64,000 nt of DNA from Hermatobates lingyangjiaoensis (lineage: Eukaryota; Arthropoda; Insecta; Hemiptera; Hermatobatidae): positions 1 through 64,000 of the forward strand of contig JAPFBL010000958.1 of NCBI GenBank assembly GCA_026182355.1, written 5' to 3'. The translations under genes were made by a program, and so were the position numbers. The notes below the pieces were generated by a model, which was given only the letters and a program-made list of their open reading frames with translations, was not told where the DNA came from and searched no databases. Shown piece after piece: positions 20,019 through 34,092 of this stretch (within the stretch, counting starts at the first letter, position 1; every line of letters begins with the position of its first letter).

Positions 20019-23000
20019 ATTTCACATAACACGTGAAATAACAATCAATGATCAAACCACAATACAAAAATGGAAAACAAGACTAACATCTTTCAACCGT
20101 AACAAGCGGTCTTCGTCAGAGTCCAAAACCCAACTGAAACACTAGATGCAGGGAACATCTGGTGAGGGTGTGAAGAGTGGTATTTTAAAAGGGTGAAAAC
20201 GCAGGAAAGGACTAATGTCCAGAAAGGGATGTTTGGGGAAACAAAGGAGTACAATAAGAAAGAATAAAAAACTATCCGCTAGCTGTCAACCCTCTTAGAA
20301 GAGGCTGTTGCCCTCGTAGCGAAAGTATCAAGTTTGAAGAGACCGTTACTAATGTTTATAATATTTGATCTATTAAATTTAATTAGAGACGATTCAATAA
20401 TATTTCTTAACAACATTGATTTTTCATAGGTAATAAATTTAGCTCCTGTCCAATCAATATGATGATTTTCATTTTTTCTATGCAAGAATAAGGCACTACT
20501 TTTTTCCTGTCTACTTACGTTGTATTGGTGTTGTTTTACACGTGTCTTTAATGATTTACCAGTTTGACCAATATAAATTTTATGGCAATTTTTGCACGGT
20601 ATTTTATAAATACCAGCGGACTCCAATTCGCTGGGAGAGTTTTTTATTAACATATTACCCACGTTATTCCGATTAGAAAACACTATATTAAAATCAAGTT
20701 GGTTGGCTAATCTTGGAAGGGGGTCCAATGACTCATGATAATAATTTTATCGATTATATTCATATATATATATAAGTTTAAAAATCCCACATTATTCTAT
20801 CAAATCAAAATTATCATTATACTAGACTACCCGTGACCCTTTGTGTCACTCAGAAATTATAACAATAGGTGTTGAAATTAATTCACGTTATTAAGGCACG
20901 GAAACAGATTCTTATATGGCCCAAGCTTTTGATATGGTATTCTTAACATGATTCAAGATATATACACACAGTAAGTATATTTAGCAAAATAAAAATCATT
21001 TAAAAGTAAAAAAAATTATTTATTTTATGTTAAATAAATAAAACATCAATTCAAGTTATAATTAACAATCAAATATAATTAAAACAAACAAAACATTTAA
21101 ATTGAAATATTTGATTTATTTACGTAACATAAAATAAATTAATGTAAGGAATGTGTCTTTATAATATTACCTTAGAACATTCGTTTTATCTGACAGTTGT
21201 GTTCAAATTTGTTTCTAAAGTTATTCATTTTTAACCTCTAATATAAGTTTATTTATACTTTCAGTATCTCATACATCTGTTTAATGCTTAAGTTCCAAAT
21301 ATGAATTTTAAATCAAAACGTTGACTTTTAAAATTTGATTTGAAGCTGGAAAACAGGTCAATTCCTGATAAATAAAATTTGTTTTATATATAAGTTAGCG
21401 GAGTTGGCGGTGGCTGTACCGCCAGCATACGCGGGTCAAAGTCTTTGTTTACGCACAGAGACAGGTTATCAAGGCTGGCCTCGAGGAGGGGGTCAGCCAG
21501 TCATTGTGTCGCGCTTGTATAATAAACATTACCTGTCATTCCTGTGTCATTCACAATTCGAATTCCTACTCACTCAAATTAACTTATATATATAAAAAGA
21601 ATTAAAAGTAAATATGTGAAATAAAAAAAACATCGTTTGAACAAGAATAAGATTTCCAAAAATATTAAGATCTTTTGGAAAAAATAACTTGTTAGGTTTA
21701 TTCAATAACAGATATAAATTTTACATCTAGAGTCATTAATTTTACCTGACTTTTGTTGAGAAAATTTATTTTTCATTCTTCTTTCTCTTCAATGCTAATT
21801 TTGCTTTCTTGATGTACGCAACATCCAAGGTTTCATCTTTAGTTGACTTATACACAAAAAACATCATTTATATCAGGTTTTGGAAGTTTAGTGTAAGCAA
21901 GGCCCGAGCGTAGCATAGAGGACTTCCAAGGCAAATGTCGTGGGTTCGAATCCCACAAAAATTTACGTATATTTTATTATTTATTCAATATAGACAAAGA
22001 AACATAGAGAAATCAAAAGAACATACTTACAGTCTCTAATTTTCGGTTTGAACCGTCTTCAGGAGAGATAAGAGAGGGAAACCAAGCGCACTGCTTCAGA
22101 GATGGTTGGAGACCAACAGTGTTGCCGCATGCGCGCCCGTTCACAGAAAATAAGGTAGACGGGAGTCAATTTATAATTACATTAAATTAATGGAATATGA
22201 AAACAATAAATAAATAAAGGAAAAAATTGAAAATAAGGGGAAAAATTAAGGGAATATGTATCAATTTCCCTTAATTTTTTCAATTTTTTCTTTTATTTAT
22301 TTATTGTTTTCATATTCCATTAATTTAATGTAATTATAAATTGATTCCTGTCTACCTTATTTTCTGTGACCGGGCGAGCATGCGGCAACACTGTTGGTCT
22401 CCAACCATCTCTGTACCAGTGCGCTTGGTTTCCCTCTCTTATCTCTCCTGAAGACGGTTCAAACCGAAAATTAGAGACTGTAAGTGTGTTCTTTTGATTT
22501 CTCTATGTTTCTTTGTCTATATTGAACTATATTTGTCCGTTTTGGATCGTATTTCCAACCAAAAAGTGTTATTATTTATTCAGATATTGCAAGGTGGCAA
22601 ATCAAATTAACAAGGTCGCGGTCATCAGAGCTTTATAGTTATATAATAAATAGATAGAGATACACTGGAACAGAAAATAATTGTAGAGTCTATTATTGAA
22701 ACTAATTTATATTTAGATAGATTTAGAGAGTGATAAAGACATGAAGGAGAGAAAGAGAGATAGAATTATGAAAGTGACGGAGAAAAAAAATTACAAACAT
22801 CCTATATAATAATGTGTTAGTCACTAAGTGTGCCACGCTTTATTATAAACAATAGTACAAAGTGATAATTGAGATATAATTGGGCATGTCTAATTGCTGT
22901 TATTAAATTACAGCTACAAATCAATGTCATCCTAATTAGGCAGCATTACAAGTCATTCTAAAATAAACACGTCATTATAGCATCATTATATTCCCTAATT

Positions 23001-24165
23001 AGCCTTTAATAGACATGACAAGTTAAAAAGTCTATTTCATGTCCGTACTTTTCCTTTTTATAGCTAAAAATAGCACATTATATGAGGATGAGTTAGGTAT
23101 TTTTTTTTAAAAAAAATTACTTGAATAAGAAAGGGAATTATAATACACTATAAATTCAGAACATGTTTTTTTAACGCGAAACTGATAATTATATAAGAAT
23201 GAAATATGGTCAAAAAATAAAAATTAAATTAGCAATTTATAAAAAAGCTATGTACTTATAAAACTCTGATGTTGTTATTTAAATGTTTCCACACAGGTGA
23301 AAATTTCATATCTGTTAATTCCAGTTTATGACAAATTAATCAAATAAATATTAAAGGAAACAGTGAGTAATATATATTTTTTTTTAAAATAATGGAATGA
23401 AAAAGAAAGAATAATTAAAATAAATTCCCTCAACTCAAGTCGTCAAAGTAAAATTATTGACTTCAGATGTAAAATCTATTTATGTTATAGAATAAACCCT
23501 GATGAGTTTTTTTACGAAAAATTTCCGTCCCATTTTTTTTTAAATCTTATGGTTGTTTAGACGATGTTTCTTTTAGTTCACGTATTTATTGTTCATTCTT
23601 GCTATACATATATATAAACTTATTTTATTTGTTTTATATCAGGAAGTGGTCAGTTTTCCTGTTTCAAATCAATTCAAAGTTAACGTTTTGAGTAACATTT
23701 GTATTGGGAAGTTAAGCATTAAAGAGATGTATGAAATTGTATAAATAAATGTATTTAATGATCAAACACAATAAGAAATGGGAAAGAAGACTAAGATCTT
23801 TCAACCGTAACAAGCGGTCTTCGTCAGAGTCAAAAACCCAACTTAGATAATATATATATATATATATTATATATATATATGATCAACCACCAATAAGAAA
23901 TGGGGAAAACAAGACTAAGATCTTTCAACCGTAACAAGTGGTCTTCGTCAGAGTCAAAAACTCAACTTAGATATATATATATGATCAAACCACAATAAGA
24001 AATGGAAAACAAGACTAAGATCTTTCAACCGTAACAAGCGGTCTTCGTCAGAGTCAAATCCAAACTTAGTTATATATATGATCAAACCACAATAAGAAAT
24101 GGGAAACAAGACTAAGATCTTTCAACCGTAACAAGCGGTCTTCGTCAGAGTCAAAAACCCAACTT

Positions 24166-24200
<35 letters not shown>

Positions 24201-27200
24201 GATCAAACCACAATAAGAAATGGGAAACAAGACTAGATCTTTCAACCGTAACAAGTGGTCTTCGTCAGAGTCAAAAACCCAACTTAGATATTATTATATG
24301 ATCAAAGCACAATAAGAAATGGGAATAACAAGACTAAGATGTTCAACCGTAACAAGCGGTCTTCGTCAGAGTCAAAAACCCAACTTTTATAAATAAATAT
24401 ATTTATTGAAAATGACCGCAGTTTCTGCATTCACGACCTTTTTATTAACAAATTCTAGCCACCTGGCTATTTTCCTTATTGTAGAAGGTAAACTATTAAA
24501 TCAGGTTTGCCAATTAATATATCTAAATTAATATATTTAGTATATATACCGAAAGTTTATATATAATAAACTATTACATTAGGGTTTTAAAATGAATATT
24601 TTAGGAACTTAAACTTTGAACACACTGTCAGCTTAAATAAGAATGTTCTAAGGTCATATTATTATATACATTACCTTTCATTAATGTTATTTTATGTCAT
24701 TGTAGGGTTAAAAATCTAATGAAATGGTCTCACATATAAAACTTTTAAATGATATAAACAACGCGTTTCGAACACGTAGTGTTCTTCTTCAGGCATTAAC
24801 TAAGGGTGAGTGCTCTGAATATCAGTCTTATTCAGAGGCACTCACCTTAGTTAATGCCTGAAGAAGAACACTACGTGTTCGAATCGGTTGTTTATATCAT
24901 TAATTTATAATGGCGATTCAGGTTTATGTGGAGACCTTCTCATTAGATTTTTACCCTACAATGAGTAAATACCACATAAATAAGGATTGCACTACATTAG
25001 AGTTATTTTATGTTGAAAAAAGAAATGAATTTTTTTTTTAAAAATTACTTTAATAAAAAGGGAATTATAATACACCATAAATTCAGAACATGTTTTTTAA
25101 CGCGAAACTGATAATTATATAAGAATGAAATATGGTCAAAAAATAAAAATTAAATTAGCAATTTATAAAAAATCAATATACTTATAAAACTCTGATGTTC
25201 TTATTTAAATGTTTCCACACAGGTGAAAATTTCATATCTGTTAATTCCACTTTATGACGAATTATTCAAATAAATATCAAAGAAAACAGTGAGTAATATA
25301 TATTTTTTTTAAAAATAATGGAATGAAAAAGAAAGAATAATTAAAATAAATTTTCTCAACTCAAGTCGTCAAAGTAAAATTATTGACTTTAGATGTAAAA
25401 TCTATTTATGTTATACGAGGTGTATAAATAAAGTAGTGAGACTGGCAACGTCGCTTTCGATCTGGCAACGCTGGAGACGCGTGGCCTTGAGTAGCGTCAG
25501 GTGCACGTGTGATGCGCCTCCAGTATGAATCTGAACTCGCCACAGTCATTTGTTTGTCCGTAGCGTTGGTTTTCGTGAAATGGTTTTTTCTTGAGCGTTT
25601 TAAAAATGAGTGACCTCAAAGTTGAGCAGCGGTGTGCAAATTTTGCTTCAGACTTGGACATAATGCAACCGAAACCGGCCTATGGAGAACGTGTTTTATC
25701 AAGGGCACAGGTTTTTCGGTGGTTTAAGGAATTTTCAGAAGGAAGAGAGTCGATTGAAGATGAACCACGAAGCGGAAGGCCTTCAAGTGCAAACACCGAT
25801 GAAAATGTCAACAGAGTACGGAACCTTGTGCGTTCAGATCGACGCTTGACAGTCAGAATGATCGGGGAACAGTTGAATTTGAATCACACCTCCGTTCATC
25901 ACATTTTGACCAATGAATTGGAGATGAGAAAAATTTGTGCGAAAATGGTTCCGAAAATTCCGAAAAGAAAACGAGTTTTTTGGCCAGTAAAAACATTCCT
26001 GTTGCTCCTCAGCCTCCTTATTCACCAGACTTGAGTCTTTATCACTTTTTCCTCTTCCCGAGATTGAAAAATCACCTCAAGGGAACTCATTTCGGGACAC
26101 TACAAAACATACAAACTGCTGTAACCGACCAGCTGAAGGCCATTCCAGAATCCGAGTTCCAGCAATGCTACAATGATTGGAAGGACCGTCTCCAGCGCTG
26201 TGTGGCTTCCGAAGGGAACTATTTTGAAGGTGACAATATCACATTGTAATTATATTTGAATAGAAAATTTAAAAAAAATCAGTCTCACTACTTTATTTAC
26301 ACACCTCGTAGAATAAACCTGATGAGTTTTTTTACGAAAAATCTCCGTCCCATTTTTTTTTTTAAATCTTATGGTTGTTTAAACAATGTTTCTTTTAGTT
26401 CACGTATTTATTGTTAATTCTTGCTATACATATATATAAAACTTATTTTATTTGTTTTATATCAGGAAGCTGTCAGTTTTCCTGTTTCAAATCAATTCAA
26501 AGTTAACGTTTTGAGTAACATTCGTATTGAGAAGTTAAGCATTAAACAGATGTATGAAATTGTATAAATAAATGTATTTAATGATCAAACCACAATAAGA
26601 AATGGGAAAACAAGACTAAGATCTTTCAACCGTAACAAGCGGTCTTCGTCAGAGTCAAAAACCCAACTTAGATATATATATATATATATGATCAAACCAC
26701 AATAAGAAATGGGAAAACAAGACTAAGATCTTTCAACCGTAACAAGTGGTCTTCGTCAGAGTCAAAAACCCAACTTAGAGATATATATATATATATATAT
26801 GATCAAACCACAATAAGAAATGGGAAAACAAGACTAAGATCTTTCAACCGTAACAAGCGGTCTTCGTCAGAGTCAAAAACCCAACTTAGATATATATATG
26901 ATCAAACCACAATAAGAAATGGGAAAACAAGACTAAGATCTTTCAACCGTAACAAGCGGTCTTCGTCAGAGTCAAAAACCCAACTTAGATATATATATGA
27001 TCAAACCACAATAAGAAATGGGAAAACAAGACTAAGATCTTTCAACCGTAACAAGTGGTCTTCGTCAGAGTCAAAAACCCAACTTAGATATATATATATA
27101 TATATATATATGATCAAACCACAATAAGAAATGGGAAAACAAGACTAAGATCTTTCAACCGTAACAAGTGGTCTTCGTCAGAGTCAAAAACCCAACTTAG

Positions 27201-30200
27201 ATATATATATATGATCAAAGTACAATAAGAAATGGGAAAACAAGACTAAGATGTTTCAACCGTAACAAGCGGTCTTCGTCAGAGTCAAAAACCCAACTTT
27301 TATAAATAAATATATTTATTGAAAATGACCGCAGTTTCTGCATTCACGACCTTTGTATTAACAAATTCTAGCCACCTGGCTATTTTCCTTATTATAGAAG
27401 GTAAACTATAAATCAGGTTTGCCAATTAATAATATACTAAATAATATATTTAGTATATATACCGAAAGTATATATAATAAACTATTACATTAGGGTTTTA
27501 AAATGAATAATTTTAGGAACATAAACTTGAACACAACTGTCAGCTTAAATAAGAATGTTCTAAGGTAATATTATAAATATACATTCCTTTCATTAATGTT
27601 ATTTTATGTCATTGTAGGGTAAAAATCTAATGAAATGGTCTCCACATATAAAACTTTTAATGATATAAACAACGCGTTTCGAACACGTAGTGTTCTTCTT
27701 CAGGCATTAACTAAGGGTGAGTGCCTCTGAATATCAGTCTTATTCAGAGGCACTCACCCTTAGTTAATGCCTGAAGAAGAACACTACGTGTTCGAAACGC
27801 GTTGTTTATATCATTAAAAGTTTTATATGTGGAGACCATTTCATTAGATTTTTACCCTACAATGAGTAAATACCACATAATAACTGGTTGCACTACATTA
27901 GAGTTATTTTATGTTGAATAAAAGAAATGAAATATTTGAATTTACAGGTTTTGTTAGTTATAAATATCCTTAATTGTATATAAACCTTGAATTGATGTTT
28001 CATTCATTTAGGTAATAAAATAAATGATTTTTTTGTTTTATTAAATATACTTATTGTGTATATAACTTGATTCGAGTAATACTACATGACCAACGACCAA
28101 CGATTCTTTCCGCGCACTGTTGTGCACGTTGTATTAGCAGTTCCAGGTCACGGACCTACTACTGCTGAATTATTGTCCTGCTGTGGTGGTGGGGTCAGTA
28201 AGTAAATGTCTGTACCTTTTTTTTTATTTTTTTTTTTTTTTTTTATGTGGTTCGTCTGTTTACGTCATTTCGTGGTCGTTTGGTCTCATTGTGTCATGTC
28301 TTGTCAGTCTTTTTCAAGGGTTTGGCCTTCTATTTTAATAACAGCTTCTAATGTGGATGTACATAATGCATACTATATGCAATATAGTTGACAATTAGTA
28401 ATATATAGTAATACTATATAGTAATACTATATCAAACGCTTGTGCCATATAAGAATCTTTGTTTTCATGGCTTAATAACAAGAAATAGCAATAACAGTTA
28501 TTCCTGTCTATCACATTCAGAGAATGCGTACTATATATGTATTTGAATAATGAATCATTTGCCATAGTCGTACAATTTGTTTAGATTTATTTATATTAAT
28601 TTAGATTTTTTTTAAAATGAATAATATTGTTATTTTGATGTTTATTATAAAAAAAAATCTGGAGTGGCATAAACTCAACTTGACTATAAGTAAACAAACT
28701 TCTTGGTTGTATAATACGTAATGTCCCATTTAGGTATAATAGAAATGTCTAAATGGGAGATGCTTATTAGTCTTTCATTCATGCAGGTAGTACAGATAGT
28801 GGTCACTGAATAGTTGCTTCATCCAGTGACTATCTGACTACCTTTCCAGTTCATGACTAAAAGCATTGAAAACTATGACTAACAAGACCACATGACCGCG
28901 ACTAAGACATCATTACTGTACAGACTAACTTAATATCCGACATGAATTACTGACATTCAAAGTTATAGTAGCACAGTAATCAAGCAGTAGAAGCCCTCTG
29001 ATCTGGAACTGCTAGTTACGACGTGCACTATAGTGCGCGGATATATTCGTTGGTCGTTGGTTAGATAGTGGTTGATTCACTAATCAATATATATGCTTAT
29101 TTGTGTATATCATATCACTGATGTATACAATATTATTAGTATAACTACAGTAGTAATGGCATTTTTGAAAAGCGAAAGTGTAGACTTCGTGTTACGAAAT
29201 AATATCTTACAGGAGAACGAATATAAAGAATTGTTTGTCTTGTACTACGAGTTCATAATACGAGCGTTTAGTCTTCGCTAAGCCTAGATTGTCTCTGTTT
29301 CAAGTTTAGTTACGAGTGCATACTTGTATGAGTAATTTGCTTTACGAACAGACATTTCTAAGAATTTTTGTCTCGTACCACGAGTTAAAATTCGTATTAC
29401 GAGCCGAGTCTTCCTTACACTAGATGGTCTCCATTTCAAGTTTAGTTACGAGTGCATACTTGTATGAGTAATTTGCTTTACGAACAGACATTTCTAAGAA
29501 TTTTTGTCTCGTACCACGAGTTAAAATTCGTATTACGAGCCGAGTCTTCCTTACGCCTAGATGATCTCCATTTCAAGTTTAGTTACGAGTGCATACTTGT
29601 ATGAGTAATTTGCTTTACGAACAGACATTTCTAAGAATTTTTGTCACGTACCACGAGTTAAAATTTGTATTACGAGCCGAGTCTTCCTTACGCCTAGATG
29701 ATCTCCATTTCAAGTTTAGTTACGAGTGCATACTTGTATGAGTAATTTGCTTTACGAACAGACATTTCTAAGAATTTTTGTCTCGTACCACGAGTTAAAA
29801 TTTGTATTACGAGCCGAGTCTTCCTTACGCCTAGATGATCTCCATTTCAAGTTTAGTTACGAGTGCATACTTGTATGAGTAATTTGCTTTACGAACAGAC
29901 ATTTCTAAGAATTTTTGTCACGTACCACGAGTTAAAATTTGTATTACGAGCCGAGTCTTCCTTACGCCTAGATGATCTCCATTTCAAGTTTAGTTACGAG
30001 TGCATACTTGTATGAGTAATTTGCTTTACGAACAGACATTTCTAAGAATTTTTGTCTCGTACCACGAGTTAAATTCGTATTACGAGCCGAGTCTTCCTTT
30101 CGCCTAGATGATCTCCATTTCAAGTTTAGTTACGAGTGCATACTTGTATGAGTAATTTGCTTTACGAACAGACATTTCTAAGAATTTTTGTCTCGTACCA

Positions 30201-33200
30201 CGAGTTAAAATTTGTATTACGAGCCGAGTCTTCCTTACGCCTAGATGATCTCCATTTCAAGTTTAGTTACGAGTGCATACTTGTATGAGTAATATGTTTT
30301 ACGAACAGACATTTCTAAGAATTTTTGTCTCGTACCACGAGTTAAAATTCATATTAAGAGCCGAGTCTTCCTTACGCCTAGATGATTTCCATTTCAAGTT
30401 TAGTTACGAGTGCATACTTGTATGAGTAATATGTTTTACGAACAGACATTTCTAAGAATTTTTGTCTCGTACCACGAGTTAAAATTCATATTAAGAGCCG
30501 AGTCTTCCTTACGCCTAGATGGTCTCCATTTCAAGTTTAGTTACGAGTGCATACTTGTATGAGTAATATGTTTTACGAACAGAGATTTCTAAGAATTTTT
30601 GTCTCGTACCACGAGTTAAAATTCATATTAAGAGCCGAGTCTTTCTTACACCTAGATGGTCTCCATTTCAAGTTTAGTTACGAGTGCATACTTGTATGAG
30701 TAATATGCTTTACGAACAGACATTTCTAAGAATTTTTGTCTCGTACCACGAGTTAAAATTCATATTAAGAGCCGAGTCTTTCTTACACCTAAATTGTCTC
30801 CATTTCAAGTTTAGTTACGAGTGCATACTTGTATGAGTAATATGCTTTACGAACAGACATTTCTAAGAATTTTTTGTCTCGTACCACGAGTTAAAATTCG
30901 TATTACGAGCCAAGTCTTCCTTACGCCTAGATGATTTCCATTTCAAGTTTAGTTACGAGTGCATACTTGTATGAGTAATTTGCTTTACGAACAGACATTT
31001 CTAAGAATTTTTGTCTCGTACCACGAGTTAAAATTCGTATTACGAGCCAAGTCTTCCTTACGCCTAGATGATTTCCATTTCAAGTTTAGTTACGAGTGCA
31101 TACTTGTATGAGTAATTTGCTTTACGAACAGACATTTCTAAGAATTTTTGTCTCGTACCACGAGTTAAAATTCGTATTACGAGCCAAGTCTTCCTTACGC
31201 CTAGATGATTTCCATTTCAAGTTTAGTTACGAGTGCATACTTGTATGAGTAATATGTTTTACGAACAGACATTTCTAAGAATTTTTGTCTCGTACCACAA
31301 GTTAAAATTCGTATTACGAGCCAAGTCTTCCTTACGCCTAGATGATTTCCATTTCAAGTTTAGTTACGAGTGCATACTTGTATGAGTAATTTGCTTTACG
31401 AACAGACATTTCTAAGAATTTTTGTCTCGTACCACGAGTTAAAATTCATATTAAGAGCCGAGTCTTCCTTACGCCTAGATGGTCTCCATTTCAAGTTTAG
31501 TTACGAGTGCATACTTGTATGAGTAATATGTTTTACGAACAGACATTTCTAAGAATTTTTGTCTCGTACCACGAGTTAAAATTCATATTAAGAGCCGAGT
31601 CTTTCTTACACCTAGATGGTCTCCATTTCAAGTTTAGTTACGAGTGCATACTTGTATGAGTAATATGCTTTACGAACAGACATTTCTAAGAATTTTTGTC
31701 TCGTACCACGAGTTAAAATTCATATTAAGAGCCGAGTCTTTCTTACACCTAGATGGTCTCCATTTCAAGTTTAGTTACGAGTGCATACTTGTATGAGTAA
31801 TATGCTTTACGAACAGACATTTCTAAGAATTTTTGTCTCGTACCACGAGTTAAAATTCGTATTACGAGCCAAGTCTTCCTTACGCCTAGATGATTTCCAT
31901 TTCAAGTTTAGTTACGAGTGCATACTTGTATGAGTAATTTGCTTTACGAACAGACATTTCTAAGAATTTTTGTCTCGTACCACGAGTTAAAATTCGTATT
32001 ACGAGCCAAGTCTTCCTTACGCCTAGATGATTTCCATTTCAAGTTTAGTTACGAGTGCATACTTGTATGAGTAATTTGCTTTACGAAAAGACATTTCTAA
32101 GAATTTTTGTCTCGTACGAGGAATTAAAATTCGCAGTACGAGCCAAGTCTTCCTTACGCCTTGATGGTTTTCTTTTAAGTTTATTAGATTACTACGTTAT
32201 TTAGATTCACTACGTTAATTCAACGTAGTAGCGAGGTTGTAAACTTTTAATTATTATTTCTTTCATGAATTCTTATCTACATAAATAAAAGACAGTTTTT
32301 TTTCTGTACATTGCTTAGAACTGACTCATTTCAAATTATCCTTACGTTTAATACATTAGAGAAACCAAATCCACCCTTAGACAAATTTCTTTCTGTTAGT
32401 CCTCAAAAAATTTCGTCAGAAGTTAACTCAGCCAGCATAAGTCATAGCGAGCTGAAACGTTTTGCCAATTGATTTGTGTATGTCTAACTTAAGACTTAAT
32501 ACTACAATAGATTAAAAATTCAACGTAGTAGCGAGGTTGTAAACTTTTAAGCTGTGTTAAACAACAATAGTTAGGTTAGGTTGCAGTGCAGTCCCACAGG
32601 GAACACACGTAGGCCAAGAAGTGGCCCTTTGTGATACCACACAATGAAGATTGATTCTACAGTGGGAGTCCTAAATTTTGCCTAACTCAAATGTAGGGAT
32701 CTTTAACGAGTACCTGACATCGTACATGCTCGGGACCGACGGTTTAACGTCCTTCTCCAAGGGACGACGTGCTCAGATTTATTCACCTCCCACGTGAATA
32801 AATCGAGGGCGAGGTGAGGATTGAACCCCGGTCCTATCAGTTCAGAGGTGAACACGTAACCACTGAGCTAGCCTGCCCCTAACAACAATAGTTTAACTTA
32901 CTGTGTTAACTGTAGCTAACAATACCTACTAGCTACAGTATCAAACACCTACAAATACACGTATATTATTAAAATTAATTATTTCATTTTTTTTTTCAAA
33001 TATACTGTAAATATACGTAATTTTGTAATATACGGAAAGATAACTTGGAATGAGTCAGTTCCAAGCAATGTACAGACAAAACTCGTAATACATATATATA
33101 TATACACACACTTTAACACAGAGAAAAGAACACAGAAAGACTACAGAACTCACTTCGATATTTCGACATCCTTCGTCATCGGGAAGAAGTGCGAAGTACT

Positions 33201-34058
33201 CGCGTTCTTAATTTTAATCCTTTTAATGTCTGTTTAACCTTTGAAAAATTGTTATTGAGTTAATTTAATCTGTTTGTAGTATATACCTGACGATGATTTC
33301 GGGGAAAATCGAAAGCTTGTAAGTAGAAAAATATATTATTGAGTAAGCTACAAAATTATTTCTTTGATGTCTCTGGGACAACTCCTTCACGAAATCACTC
33401 CCTACCAGAGAAAACTAGTTAGAAAACTAGAAAACACGAGCAAAAAGGTCGTGAATGCGGAAGCTGCCGTCTACTTTAATAAAATATGTTTACAAGAGAA
33501 TCTGCTGCCAATATACACTAATATATACAGGGTGTCTCGAAAAAATGTATACACAATTTAAATTATTGTAATACTACAATAATTTATATAATAACTATAA
33601 CTTTACATCATAACTATATTCATAGTTGTGATCGACTGCCATGTTAACTCATGAGAAATTAAATTTAATAGATCTAATATTTTAAACATTAGTAACGGTC
33701 TCTTCAAACTTGATACTTTCGTCACGAGGACAATAGGCTCTTCAAAGAGGGTTGACAGCTAGCGGATAGTTTTTTACTTTTTCTTACTGTACTCCTTTGT
33801 TTCCCCAACATCCCTTTCTGGACATTAGTCCTTTCCTGTGCTTTCACCCTTTTAAAATACCACTCTTCCCTCCCACTCTTCTCAACTCCTCACCAGATGT
33901 TTTTTGCATCTAGTGTTCAGTTGGGTTTTTGACTCTGACGAACACCGCTTGTTACGGTTGAAAGATCTTAGTCTTGTTTTCCCATTTCTTATTGTGGTTT
34001 GATCATTGATTGTTGTTTCACGTGTTTATGTGAAATCTTTTTATATATATTTATATAT

Positions 34059-34092
<34 letters not shown>

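Larger units (their letters stand above)
21990..22565. repeat. ~570-bp palindrome of family B PLE repeats
   Basis: Arms 21990-22262 and 22262-22560 mirror each other almost perfectly, centred on CAATTTCCCTTAATTTTT. Motifs at 22037-22062 (-) and 22448-22473 (+). Shorter fold-backs of this family are at 41311-41590, 48047-48310 and 53935-54310. Confidence 0.85.
23099..25031 (+). repeat. Segmental tandem duplication, copy 1
   Basis: Contains, in order, the AATTATAATACACTATAAATTCAGAACATG stretch, an empty mariner site at about 23483-23492, six family A units (23756-24385), a PLE N-terminal scrap and an ACGCGU hairpin (24755-24900). It is collinear with 25032-27944. Many single-base deletions occur relative to copy 2. 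Confidence 0.85.
25032..27944 (+). repeat. Segmental tandem duplication, copy 2 (with mariner insertion)
   Basis: Collinear with copy 1 apart from the mariner at 25416-26308 and an extra family A unit (7 against 6). It begins exactly where copy 1 ends (AAGAAATGAA/TTTTTT junction). Confidence 0.85.
33230..33530 (+). repeat. PLE terminal repeat: hammerhead, GTAAGT, ORF N-terminus
   Basis: The most complete single repeat: motif 33287-33318, donor-like GTAAGTAG immediately after the cleavage base, then a short T-rich stretch and the ORF start (33367). Confidence 0.7.

Noticed and set aside
21896..21962. Functional tRNA gene
   Set aside because: A perfect T-arm is present but the acceptor stem cannot pair.
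26578..27297. CRISPR-like array of regularly spaced repeats
   Set aside because: The genome is eukaryotic, spacers are TA runs, repeats are ~85 bp and each is a hammerhead-bearing PLE fragment.
29093..29281. 62-codon ORF before the satellite
   Set aside because: Its second half is a diverged satellite unit and it has no homology signal.
29170..32165. Hammerhead motif within the ~137-bp satellite
   Set aside because: Both strands were checked for CUGANGA near GAA; ACGAA and TACGAG blocks exist but no core.
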